The notes below the pieces were generated by a model. It was not told the origin of the DNA, did no database searches, and was given only the letters and a program-made list of their open reading frames with translations. From Actinomycetes bacterium (GTDB lineage Bacteria; Actinomycetota; Acidimicrobiia; Acidimicrobiales; RAAP-2), in assembly GCA_021784205.1 (NCBI GenBank), contig JAJXTB010000015.1, positions 1-33,341 on the forward strand: 33,341 nt of DNA, given 5' to 3'. Positions 23,122-30,467 of the stretch are shown here, piece after piece (within the stretch, counting starts at the first letter, position 1; every line of letters starts with the position of its first letter). The position numbers were made by a program, and so were the translations under genes.

Positions 23122-24414
23122 GTGCTACCGATCCTGTCGAGTGCCGAGATGCGCGAGGCCGACGCGCGAGAGGTCGCGCGCCGCGGCCAGGACGCCCTCG
23201 TGGCCGACGCCGGCACGGCGGTGGCCCTGACCGCCAGGTCGATGCTGGGTTCGTGTTACGGACGGCGCGTCGCCGTGATCGCGGGCCCCGGGCTCAACGG
23301 TGCCGACGGTCGCGTGGCCGCGCGGTGGCTGAAGAATCGCGGCGCGCGGGTGCGCGTGTTTGATGTCGGACACGAGCCGGCCGAGATTGTCGGCTACGAC
23401 CTGGTGATCGACGCGGCCTTCGGCTTGGGATGCACGCGCGCCTACGACGCGCCGCGCGTCGGCGCGACGCCGGTGCTCGCGCTCGACCTCGTTTCGGGCG
23501 TCGACGCCGACACCGGGCGGGTCTTCGGCCGCAGCCTCGCCGCCGACGTCACACTTGCCCTGGGGGCACTCAAGTACGCGCACGTGACCGGCCCGGCCGC
23601 CGAGCTCGCCGGTGAGGTGCGCCTCGCCACGCTGTCGATCCCCTGCACGCCGCGCGACGGCGTTATCGAGGACGCGGACCTTGTGGGCGTCGTGGAGCGC
23701 TCGCGCGACGACCACAAGTGGTCCCACGCGCTGGCCGTGCTCGCGGGCTCGGATCTGATGCCGGGGGCCGCGGCGCTGGTGTGCGAGGGCGCCCTCGCCG
23801 CCGGGGCGTCGATGATCCGCCTCGCCAGTCGCGGCGACGTCGAGACGCTCACGCTGCCGGTGGAGGTGGTGCGCACGAGCGAGGTCGGAATCGATGCGCG
23901 CTGCCGCGCGGTGGTGGCCGGTCCCGGGCTCGGCGAGGGCGCGCCCGCCTGGCTCGCCGAGCGCCTCGCGAGCACGAGCGCACCGGTCGTTCTCGACGCC
24001 GACGGCCTCGACCGGGACCTCATCGCGAGTCGCCCTGAGGAGTCGACGTGGATCCTCACCCCTCACGCCGGCGAGTTCGCGCGCCTGGGCGCCGAGACGT
24101 CGTCCGAGCGTCTCGTTGACGTGCGCGCCTTCGCCGCCGCCACCAGGTGCGTGGTGCTATTGAAGGGGCCGCGCACCATCGTGGCGGCGCCCGACGGGCG
24201 CACCCGCGTCGTCACCTCGGGCACCCCGGCGCTCGCCACCGCGGGCAGCGGTGACGTGCTCGCCGGCGTCATCGGAGCGCTCCTCGCCTACGGACACGAC
24301 GCCCTCTCGGCTGCCGCACTAGGCGCGCACCTGCACGGGCGCGCGGGCGCGCGCCTCGCCCCGGGTGCGTCGGCGCTGCCCGCGGCCGTGGAATCGATGC
24401 TGGCTCGCGGGTAA
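23122..24414 (+). CDS. nnr: Bifunctional NAD(P)HX epimerase/dehydratase
   Basis: 430 aa. It repairs hydrated NADH/NADPH: the N-terminal domain epimerises NAD(P)HX and the C-terminal domain dehydrates it using ADP or ATP. N-domain marks are AGPGLNGADGRVAARWL (canonical NNGGDG is altered to LNGADG) and VIDAAFGLG. C-domain marks are HKWSHALAVLAGS, VVLDADGL, LTPHAGEFARL and the catalytic ATAGSGDVLAG. It is shorter than the usual roughly 500 aa, mostly in the linker. The GTG start follows GAGGAGGAG. The dehydratase half looks active; the epimerase half is less certain. Confidence 0.88.
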   Translation: MLPILSSAEMREADAREVARRGQDALVADAGTAVALTARSMLGSCYGRRVAVIAGPGLNGADGRVAARWLKNRGARVRVFDVGHEPAEIVGYDLVIDAAFGLGCTRAYDAPRVGATPVLALDLVSGVDADTGRVFGRSLAADVTLALGALKYAHVTGPAAELAGEVRLATLSIPCTPRDGVIEDADLVGVVERSRDDHKWSHALAVLAGSDLMPGAAALVCEGALAAGASMIRLASRGDVETLTLPVEVVRTSEVGIDARCRAVVAGPGLGEGAPAWLAERLASTSAPVVLDADGLDRDLIASRPEESTWILTPHAGEFARLGAETSSERLVDVRAFAAATRCVVLLKGPRTIVAAPDGRTRVVTSGTPALATAGSGDVLAGVIGALLAYGHDALSAAALGAHLHGRAGARLAPGASALPAAVESMLARG

Positions 24415-24420
24415 GTTGCA

Positions 24421-24436
24421 CCACGCCGCAGCGTGG
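24421..24436 (+). terminator. 6-bp hairpin just after nnr
   Basis: CCACGC-CGCA-GCGTGG is a perfect stem 6 bp after the nnr stop. It has no U-run, so it is at most a weak terminator. Confidence 0.35.
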
Positions 24437-24546
24437 ACGACTTGCGTGGTGACCTCAGGTTGCTGCAGATCGTCAACGAGTTCTTCGATCCAGAACGCGT
24501 GAGCTCTGACATCCGTCGTCGTGGTCGCAACGAACAAGGGAGATGA
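24433..24546 (+). CDS. Possible 37-aa small ORF, or remnant, between nnr and the membrane gene
   Basis: A GTG-started frame encodes VDDLRGDLRLLQIVNEFFDP and about 17 further residues (Arg-rich end), stopping in an ATGA overlap with the next gene. It lies in the same frame as nnr directly after the nnr TAA and is open from that stop, so it could also be an eroded gene end. There is no Shine-Dalgarno, and its third-position GC is visibly lower than in the neighbouring genes. The amino-acid composition looks protein-like, but the evidence is thin. Confidence 0.25.
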   Translation: MDDLRGDLRLLQIVNEFFDPERVSSDIRRRGRNEQGR

Positions 24547-24905
24547 CCTCACCTCTACTGCGCAGCGCCCGCTGTCACGCGAACCTGGCCGGCGCCACGG
24601 CTCTCATCGCCTCGGGAGAGATCCACGGCTATCTCTTCTTCGCCGAGGGCTATCACGCGGTGCCGGTGATCGGTCCCCTCTTCGCGTCCCAGGCCGTCGC
24701 GGGAGTCGTGCTCGGTCTCGTCCTCGCGCGCGCCGCGCGCCGCGCGCTTCGCCTCGCGGGCGCCGCGCTCGCGCTCTTCAGTGCGGCGGGCTTCCTGGCC
24801 TCCGACGCGGTGGGCCTGTTCGGCTTTCACGACACGCTCGCCGCGCCCGGGGCGGTCCTCGCGTTGATCGTCGAGGTGGCGGCGGGAGTTCTCCTCGTCC
24901 TTTAG
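24543..24905 (+). CDS. Small integral membrane protein
   Basis: 120 aa, mostly hydrophobic with about four helices (about residues 13-32, 42-62, 66-86 and 97-120). It includes ASGEIHGYLFFAEGYHAVPVIG, with several His/Glu near a membrane surface. No family is recognised. The AAGGGAG just before the ATG at 24543 is too close for a normal ribosome site, so initiation may depend on the small upstream frame that overlaps it. The stop overlaps the anti-sigma gene stop by 4 bp. Confidence 0.6.
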   Translation: MTSPLLRSARCHANLAGATALIASGEIHGYLFFAEGYHAVPVIGPLFASQAVAGVVLGLVLARAARRALRLAGAALALFSAAGFLASDAVGLFGFHDTLAAPGAVLALIVEVAAGVLLVL

Positions 24906-25633
24906 AGCGTGGTGGAGGCCACGATGGGCATCGTGGGCGTCACCGAGCCGCCGGAGGGCTCGTCGGTGATCGCGAGCACGCTCGCGCGCGCGCCCGACAT
25001 GGTCACGGCTGCGAGGGAGGGCCGAGGTCCGAGCAGTCCGACTGAGATCGGTCGACCCGCCACGATCGCCCAGAGCTGGTAGGTGCGAGTGGGGGCGAGC
25101 GCGGGCAGGCGCGAGGAGACGAGGTAGGCACGCCCGTCGGGCAAGGTCACCATCTGGGCCAGCTCGCGGTGGTGGGATCCCGTCAACGTGACCAGGTGAT
25201 GGCCCGGGGCGACGAGCGCGGCCAACACCTCGTTCTTCGCGCTGGCCGTGAGTGCGCCCTGCAGGCGCGCCGCACGGTCGTTGGCGTGACCCAGGGCGAG
25301 GGCCAAGACGGCGACGAGCGCCGCGGCGGCCGCCCACGAGATGATCAGGGCGCGCGAGCGACGCGGGCGAACCGGCGTCACGCTCGCGGGCTTGACGAGC
25401 GCGGGCGCCTCACTCGGCGCGTCGTAGAGGTGGCCCGCGATCTTCGCCCACAGGTGCGCCGGCGGCGCCTCGGTGGCGTTGCCCATCGCCGCGGCGACGC
25501 CGCGCAGCGAATCGAACTCACTGGCACAGCGCGGGCAGTCGACGAGGTGGGCCTCGACCTCGGCGGCCTCGTCGCCCTCGAGGGCGTCGAGCGCGTAGAG
25601 CGCCAGGAGCTCGGTGGCGTCGTCGTGGTTCAT
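24902..25633 (-). CDS. RskA-like anti-sigma factor
   Basis: 243-aa membrane anti-sigma factor. The N-terminal zinc-type ASD has His 29, Cys 33 and Cys 36 (HLVDCPRC), and holds the sigma factor in the cytoplasm. One TM helix spans about residues 93-117. The C-terminal extracytoplasmic domain carries the RskA pattern (RAYLVSSRLPALAPTRTYQLWAI). RskA proteins are cleaved in response to envelope or redox signals, releasing SigK. The ATG overlaps the sigma-factor stop by 4 bp (ATGA). Confidence 0.9.
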   Translation of the reverse strand: MNHDDATELLALYALDALEGDEAAEVEAHLVDCPRCASEFDSLRGVAAAMGNATEAPPAHLWAKIAGHLYDAPSEAPALVKPASVTPVRPRRSRALIISWAAAAALVAVLALALGHANDRAARLQGALTASAKNEVLAALVAPGHHLVTLTGSHHRELAQMVTLPDGRAYLVSSRLPALAPTRTYQLWAIVAGRPISVGLLGPRPSLAAVTMSGARASVLAITDEPSGGSVTPTMPIVASTTL

Positions 25634-26202
25634 GTCGCTCCCTCGATGCCGGCGTCGACCAGGGCGCCGCGCATGCGTCGCATGCCGTTGCGGATGCGGG
25701 TCTTGACGGTGCCCTCAGGCTGGTTGAGCAATTCGGCGACCTTCACGTAAGAGTGTCCCTCAAAATACGCGAGCTCGATCACCTGGCGTTCCTCGGGGGG
25801 CAAGGAGGCGAGCGCGCGCACGACCTCGTCGGCGAGCACGAGGTCCCAGGTCTCGTGGCGCACGTCGTAGGTGGCCGCCGCGGTGATCGCGGCCTCGCGC
25901 GCCTCGCGCCGGCGCCGCGCCCCCTGGCTGCGGATCAGATCGACCGCGCGCGCATGGCTCTGGGTGAGGAGGAAGCTGCGCAGCGCGCCGCGGCTCGGGT
26001 CGAAGCGGTCGGGCTCGTTCCACAAGCGCAAGAAGACCTCCTGGGTGACGTCCTCGGCGTCGGTCGTGTCGTTGAGGACGCGTCGCGCGAGGCCGAACAC
26101 CGCGCCGCCGTGGCGCCGGTAGATCTCGGCCAGGGCGACCTCGGAGTAGCGCGCGACCATGGTCACGAGCCGGGGGTCACTGGCCTCGCTGAGATCGTCC
26201 AC
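25630..26202 (-). CDS. ECF RNA polymerase sigma factor, SigK-like
   Basis: 190 aa. Sigma region 2 covers DAEDVTQEVFLRLWNEP through the DNA-melting and -10 recognition segment FLLTQSHARAVDLIR. Region 4 has LPPEERQVIELAYFEGHSYV and the helix-turn-helix PEGTVKTRIRNGMRRMR. Co-translation with an RskA-type anti-sigma points to the SigK/ECF19 group. The GTG at 26202 is the first start that follows the predicted promoter; upstream sequence in frame is not sigma-like. It is probably autoregulated from a leaderless promoter that resembles the one facing the ferritin-like operon. Confidence 0.92.
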   Translation of the reverse strand: MDDLSEASDPRLVTMVARYSEVALAEIYRRHGGAVFGLARRVLNDTTDAEDVTQEVFLRLWNEPDRFDPSRGALRSFLLTQSHARAVDLIRSQGARRRREAREAAITAAATYDVRHETWDLVLADEVVRALASLPPEERQVIELAYFEGHSYVKVAELLNQPEGTVKTRIRNGMRRMRGALVDAGIEGAT

Positions 26203-26208
26203 GCTTAC

Positions 26209-26238
26209 TCTTCGTCGCCGCTGCGCCGACGGATGTCG
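26209..26238 (-). promoter_or_regulatory. Predicted autoregulatory SigK-type promoter of the sigma gene
   Basis: On the minus strand CGACATCCGT (26238-26229) is followed, 15 bases after CATCC, by ACGAAGA (26215-26209). Six bases later comes the GTG start, so the transcript would be leaderless. The -35 part is identical to that of the divergent operon; the -10 matches CCGAACA at five of seven positions. Confidence 0.55.
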
Positions 26239-26282
26239 GTGGTCGCACAGTACCGGCGAGCCTCTCGCGCAAGAACAGATTT

Positions 26283-26312
26283 CGACATCCGTTCTCGCGC
26301 GGGCGCCGAACA
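26283..26312 (+). promoter_or_regulatory. Predicted SigK-type promoter of the ferritin-like operon
   Basis: CGACATCCGT (26283-26292) supplies ACATCC as -35. A 15-bp spacer leads to CCGAACA (26306-26312). Remembered mycobacterial SigK promoters read CCATCC and CCGAATA with similar spacing. Transcription would start about 20 bp before the AAGGAG ribosome site. A near-perfect inverted repeat GCGCaAGAAC/GTTCTcGCGC (26267-26276, 26291-26300) overlaps the spacer. Confidence 0.62.
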
Positions 26313-26340
26313 CTTCGTAACCGATCTACAAGGAGCGAAC

Positions 26341-27198
26341 ATGATCCCAGAATCGAGAGCACTCTGCGAGCTGCTCGAAGAGTCCCAGGACCTCCAGGCC
26401 GACGCGCTGCGTCCGACCACCGAGGCCCTCAACGAACTGGTCGAGGTGGCCCACGAGAGCCCCGACGACGAGGCGCAGCGCCGCGAGTTCCACGAGGCGC
26501 ACCAGCGCTCGCTGGCCGCGAGCCTCTCGGGCGCGACGCTGCTGGGCGCGGCGGGCGGCGCGGCCCTGGTGGGCGTGCTGGCCTCCTCGGCCGCCGCGTC
26601 GAAGTCGCGCGACGTGCAGATCCTCCAGACGGCGGCCTCCATCGAGAACCTGGCGGTGGCCACCTACTCGACGGCCCTCACCCTGCCGTATATCGGCGGC
26701 GCGTCGGCCAACGCCGTAGTGGCCAAGTTCGCGCGCGTCACGCGCAACCAGCACGCCCAGCACGCCGAGGCCTTCAACGCGGCGGCCGAGCGCCTCGGCG
26801 GTCGAGCCCAGCACAAGCCGGACCCCGCCTTCGTGCCGGTGGTGAACAAGGCGGTCGCGAGTCTGAAGGGCGCCTCCGACGCCCAGGGGACCATGGGCGT
26901 CGTGGGGCTCGCCCTCGAGCTCGAGAACATCGCGGCCGAGACCTACGTGAAGGACACCGTCCTCGCGAGCGTCACCCAGAACCGGGCCCTCTTCGCCTCC
27001 ATCATGGGCGTCGAGGCCCAGCACGTGGCGGTGCTGCTCGCGGTGAAGGCCCTGCTCGCGGCGAACGCGCCCCAGTTGATCTCGCTCGCTCCGGGCACCG
27101 CGGCCTCCCTGCCCGCGGCGGCCGGCTCGGTGGGATTCCCCTACGCCTTCTACAAGACCAACAGTGCAGCACCCGCGACCCAAGGAGCGATCAAGTGA
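26341..27198 (+). CDS. Ferritin-like domain protein, membrane-anchored or exported
   Basis: 285 aa. A charged N-terminal stretch (1-55) precedes a hydrophobic segment (about 59-85) with QRSL at its start, like a Tat signal that has lost one Arg. The ferritin-like four-helix bundle follows: Glu 102 (helix 1), HAQH at 138-141 (helix 2), Glu 195 in LELENIAAETY (helix 3) and Glu 225/His 228 in EAQH (helix 4). These are plausible di-metal ligands. Helix 2 has HxxH where classic ferritins have ExxH. AAGGAG and ATG follow the SigK-type promoter. The stop overlaps the next gene. Confidence 0.83.
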   Translation: MIPESRALCELLEESQDLQADALRPTTEALNELVEVAHESPDDEAQRREFHEAHQRSLAASLSGATLLGAAGGAALVGVLASSAAASKSRDVQILQTAASIENLAVATYSTALTLPYIGGASANAVVAKFARVTRNQHAQHAEAFNAAAERLGGRAQHKPDPAFVPVVNKAVASLKGASDAQGTMGVVGLALELENIAAETYVKDTVLASVTQNRALFASIMGVEAQHVAVLLAVKALLAANAPQLISLAPGTAASLPAAAGSVGFPYAFYKTNSAAPATQGAIK

Positions 27199-27992
27199 AC
27201 AACCCATCCGCCTTCTCCGGCTCCGAGCGCGAGCTTCTCGCGATGACGGCCGACCTCGATGAGATGAACAACGACATCGCGGTGCCCGCGATGCGCGACG
27301 GCGTCGCGGCGATGATCGAGGGGCTCCACGAGCGCTCCGCGAGCCGCCGGTCGTTCCTGACCGGCGCCGGCGCCCTCGCGGCGACGTTGGTCGGCGCCGG
27401 AGCCCTGCCCGGTGTCGCCGGCGCCGCCACGCGCGTCGCCTCGGCGACGGCGCACGCCCGAGAGCCCCTCGCCTTCCCCCCGAAGGGCCTCTCGGGCGAC
27501 CTCGCGGTGGCCGCGGTGGCCGCCAGCCTCGAGAACCTTGCGGTGTTCGCCTACAGCGCGGGCCTCTCGGCGGCCTCCGCCGGCAAGCTGGGCAGCGTGC
27601 CCGCGGCGGTGGCGACGTTCGCCACCACCGCGCGCGCCCAGCACCGCCAGCACGCGGCCGCGTGGAACGGGGTGCTGCGCGCCCACGGCAAGGCGGCGGT
27701 CAGGGTGACGAATCCGACGCTGACCAAGGTTGTCGAGGCCGACTTCGCCAAGGTGAAGACCGTGGTCGACCTGGCGAACCTGGCCCTCACCCTCGAGACC
27801 ATCGCGGCCGAGACCTACCAGGTCGAGGTGTCGCACCTCTCGAGCGCGGCCGCGATCGGGCTGTCGGCCTCGATCCAGCCGGTGGAGATGCAGCACATCG
27901 CAATCCTCTACTACGTATTGGGCGAGTACCCCGGCGCCCAGAGTGCGGGCGGCCAGCCGCTGGCCTTCTCCTCGACGGCCAAGGCCGTGTGA
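27195..27992 (+). CDS. Tat-exported ferritin-like domain protein
   Basis: 265 aa, a paralogue of the preceding protein. A 50-residue N-terminal extension leads to a twin-arginine signal (SRRSFLTGAGA, Arg 51-52), a hydrophobic stretch and a cleavage region near GVAGAA. Bundle ligands are Glu 113, His 150/His 153 (HRQH), Glu 201/206 and Glu 231/His 234 (EMQH). Tat export suggests a cofactor or metal is loaded before secretion. The GTG start overlaps the first gene's stop by 4 bp, and the stop overlaps the cupredoxin ATG by 1 bp. An iron- or copper-handling role is inferred. Confidence 0.85.
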   Translation: MNNPSAFSGSERELLAMTADLDEMNNDIAVPAMRDGVAAMIEGLHERSASRRSFLTGAGALAATLVGAGALPGVAGAATRVASATAHAREPLAFPPKGLSGDLAVAAVAASLENLAVFAYSAGLSAASAGKLGSVPAAVATFATTARAQHRQHAAAWNGVLRAHGKAAVRVTNPTLTKVVEADFAKVKTVVDLANLALTLETIAAETYQVEVSHLSSAAAIGLSASIQPVEMQHIAILYYVLGEYPGAQSAGGQPLAFSSTAKAV

Positions 27993-28348
27993 TGCACCAC
28001 GTCACGAGCAGGCTCGTCGCGCTTCTCGCGGCGAGCCTGCTCGTCGTGGGCGGCCTCGCCTTGGACACGCGCTCGACGACCCCGCGCGCGTCGGCGTCGG
28101 GCGCGCACATCGAGATCGCGAACTTCGCCTACTCGCCCGCGCGCCTCGTCGTCACCGCGGGTGAGAGGGTCACGGTGACCAACACCGACAACGTCGATCA
28201 CACGGTGACCGCGGCGGACGGCTCGTTCGCCACCCGCGACTTAGCGAAGGGTCAGTCGATGAGCTTTTTCGCGCCGCGCCGGCCCGGCGTCTACGGCTAC
28301 TACTGCGCCATCCACCAATTCATGCAGGCCGTGCTCGTCGTGCGCTGA
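27992..28348 (+). CDS. Secreted cupredoxin (plastocyanin-like)
   Basis: 118 aa. The signal peptide (about 1-28) precedes a cupredoxin beta-sandwich beginning IEIANFAYSPARLVV. The complete type-1 copper site is visible: His 70 (NVDHTVT), Cys 105, His 108 and Met 111 (CAIHQFM). It is thus a single-electron carrier or copper-binding protein outside the membrane. It is the last gene of the SigK-driven operon with the two ferritin-like genes, suggesting electron transfer to or from their metal centres. The stop abuts the convergent S51 gene stop (TGATCA). Confidence 0.9.
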   Translation: MHHVTSRLVALLAASLLVVGGLALDTRSTTPRASASGAHIEIANFAYSPARLVVTAGERVTVTNTDNVDHTVTAADGSFATRDLAKGQSMSFFAPRRPGVYGYYCAIHQFMQAVLVVR

Positions 28349-29065
28349 TCAGGGCGTGGCGAGGGTGGCGCCGGCGGCGAACTCCTCGCGGCCGTTGTCG
28401 TCGAGACGCCAGACGCTCGCGCGTCCGCGCACCGTCCACTCGAACGGGCCGCCGATCAGCGCGGTCTCCTCGTCGATGCCGAGCACGCTCACGGCGGGGT
28501 CGCGCTGGAGCAGGAACTGCGTGACGAGGTCGGGGACTCGCCGGCTGAAGGCGTCGAAGTGAGGAATGACGCGCAGGTGCGATAGCAGCCCGAGTCCGGG
28601 CGTGGAGCCGCGGCGCGGGTGGCGCAGCGAGGGAATCCACGAGGTCATGGCCATCGCGCCCGCACTGCATCCCGCGAGGGCCGCGCCAGCATGCCAGGCG
28701 TCGAGGATGGCCTGCCACAGGGCGCTGTCGCGCAGGGTGTCGGCGAGGAAGGCCGGGTGTCCTCCCGAGAGGTAGACGAGGCCCGCTCCGGCCACAAGCT
28801 CGACGATGGCGGGATCGTTGGCGTCGGCCGCGCTCTCCACGTTGAGGATCACCGGTTCGACGTCGAGGCGGCGGGCCTGCTCGGTGCCCAGGCGGTGCCA
28901 GCGCGCGACGACCTCGGGCCCGTCGGGCACGGCGGCGGTCGCGATCTGCACGTAGCGCGGGGCCCTCCCGGCGATCAGGCTTGCTTCGATGTCGGCCATC
29001 ACCTCGAGGTACTCGCCCGAGCCCACCAGGGCGATCGGCCCGGGCACGCCGGCTGACTCGTTCAC
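28349..29065 (-). CDS. Peptidase S51-like / class I amidotransferase-fold hydrolase
   Basis: 238 aa. The nucleophile elbow GCSAGAMAM carries Ser 134 as in cyanophycinase and dipeptidase E (S51). YLSGGHPAFLADTL before it is the usual glycine turn, and GIDEETALI is the conserved late motif of this group. No signal peptide is present, so it is cytoplasmic. The substrate is unknown, with no cyanophycin synthetase in the window. The GTG at 29065 is preceded by a leaderless promoter. Confidence 0.85.
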   Translation of the reverse strand: MNESAGVPGPIALVGSGEYLEVMADIEASLIAGRAPRYVQIATAAVPDGPEVVARWHRLGTEQARRLDVEPVILNVESAADANDPAIVELVAGAGLVYLSGGHPAFLADTLRDSALWQAILDAWHAGAALAGCSAGAMAMTSWIPSLRHPRRGSTPGLGLLSHLRVIPHFDAFSRRVPDLVTQFLLQRDPAVSVLGIDEETALIGGPFEWTVRGRASVWRLDDNGREEFAAGATLATP

Positions 29066-29071
29066 GCGCCG

Positions 29072-29077
29072 AGCCTA
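29072..29077 (-). promoter_or_regulatory. Leaderless -10 element of the S51-like gene
   Basis: TAGGCT, then six bases (CGGCGC), then the GTG at 29065 on the minus strand. Confidence 0.6.
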
Positions 29078-29650
29078 TCGAGGCGACTTGGAATCGCGAG
29101 CGCGTCCCACCCGGTCCCAGCGCACGGTGGGTAGCAGCGCGAGACCGACCAGTAGCACGAGCTGCAGAGCGATCCACCAGGGCTCGCCCCACACGTTGGC
29201 AAGGACTGACGTGAGCTGGGTCTCGACGACGACGGCGGTCGTGACGTAGAGGGTGTAGGTGACGAGGCGTCCGGCGAAGAATGCGAGGCACAGTGGACCG
29301 AGGCGCAGCTCGAGCAGGCCGGCCGCGCTAAAGAGCTGGGCCGAGGGTAGCGGCGAGATCACGAAGAGGGTGACGAAGGCGGCGAAACCGCTGCGCCTCC
29401 TGGTGAGACGCGCCTGGAGGGCGGCGAGGTTCTCGCGATAGCGCGGCGCGAAGCGCCCGCGGAGATGTCGCGTGACGACGCCCAGTACCAGACGACCGGT
29501 CGTGGCCGCGGCCGCACCCAGGACCACGAGAGCGACCGGTTCGAGATGCCAGCGCAGGCGCGCGTAGACGAGGATCGACCAGGTGGGCGGCCCGAAGGCC
29601 GGCAGCAGGTTCACCCCGACGACGACTCCCACGAGGGCGAGGTAGGCCAC
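29075..29650 (-). CDS. VTT/DedA-like membrane protein
   Basis: 191 aa with about five hydrophobic segments. The pattern is similar to VTT (SNARE-associated, DedA-like) proteins: a Pro-rich re-entrant start (LLPAFGPPTWSILVYA), a charged amphipathic middle (RYRENLAALQARLTRRR), then FVTLFVISPLPSAQLFSAAGLL resembling the second re-entrant loop. DedA-family proteins are involved in lipid flipping and membrane homeostasis; assignment here is moderate. It ends 10 bp before the S51 gene start and overlaps that gene's -10 element. Confidence 0.68.
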   Translation of the reverse strand: MAYLALVGVVVGVNLLPAFGPPTWSILVYARLRWHLEPVALVVLGAAAATTGRLVLGVVTRHLRGRFAPRYRENLAALQARLTRRRSGFAAFVTLFVISPLPSAQLFSAAGLLELRLGPLCLAFFAGRLVTYTLYVTTAVVVETQLTSVLANVWGEPWWIALQLVLLVGLALLPTVRWDRVGRARDSKSPR

Positions 29651-29672
29651 GCTGTCAGTAGAGCACCTCGTG

Positions 29673-30467
29673 CTAGCGCGTGACAGTGACCCTCAACTGA
29701 AAGAGCCGGCTCGGCATCAGGCACTGCGGATAGCACGCGGGCGTGCCGGTCGCGCGCACGACGGCGCTGCCCACGCTGCGCGCCACGAACAGCGCGAGCG
29801 CCGTCGCGCCCCCGAGGGAGAGCCGCGCGGTGAGAGACGGCGAGCTCGTCGGCGCGGACAGCACGTAGAGCCCTTGCGCGCTCAAGCGAACGACGAGCGT
29901 CGCCCCGCGCGCGATGGTGACGCGCGAGGAGTTGGTGAGACTCGCGATGACAGTGGGCTGGGCGCTACGCGTCCCCAGCCGAAAGCTCGTCGCGAGCCGT
30001 GAATGGGTGCCGCTCGCCGTCGTCGTGACCGAGTAGGTCCCGCGCGCCGCCAGCTCCCCGCGGGTGTGCTGGTTCCACGACCAGGTCTGGACACGGCTGG
30101 CGCCGGGCGCCAGCGTCGCCACCATGAGATAGAGCGGGCACGGCGTCGTCTGGCCGCACGACGCCCACGCGATGGATCCGTCGGTGGCTCTCACGGTGAC
30201 GAGAGGAGAGGATCCGCCCAGGGTGACGCGACAGGCGCTGGGTCCGCTGTTGCGCACGATCGTGGTGAGTCGCACCGGGGTCGACGCCGCGTAGGACGCG
30301 TAGTTGGACCAGGTGAGCACGGTGAGGGCGCTGGGCGCGCAGGCTTCGGAGGCGAGCTTCCCACTGGCGCCCGCACGGGGGGAGCCACGCAGCGGCGCAA
30401 TCACGGTCGCGCTCGTCAACGCGAGCGCGGCAACGACGGCCCAGCGACTCCAGCGCGCAGTGATCAT
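29673..30467 (-). CDS. Secreted DUF4232-like protein
   Basis: 264 aa. The signal peptide covers about residues 1-35 (RWSRWAVVAALALTSATVIA). The exported part begins with CAPSALTVLTW, followed by VRLTTIVRNSGPSACRVTLGG; the paired Cys and the NxGxxxC pattern resemble DUF4232 Ig-like domains. A second beta-rich half (RVTIARGATLVVRLSA) ends with another Cys pair (ACYPQCLMPSRLF). Probably an extracellular binding or adhesion domain; function unknown. GGGAG upstream selects the ATG at 30467 over a long upstream frame. Confidence 0.68.
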   Translation of the reverse strand: MITARWSRWAVVAALALTSATVIAPLRGSPRAGASGKLASEACAPSALTVLTWSNYASYAASTPVRLTTIVRNSGPSACRVTLGGSSPLVTVRATDGSIAWASCGQTTPCPLYLMVATLAPGASRVQTWSWNQHTRGELAARGTYSVTTTASGTHSRLATSFRLGTRSAQPTVIASLTNSSRVTIARGATLVVRLSAQGLYVLSAPTSSPSLTARLSLGGATALALFVARSVGSAVVRATGTPACYPQCLMPSRLFQLRVTVTR

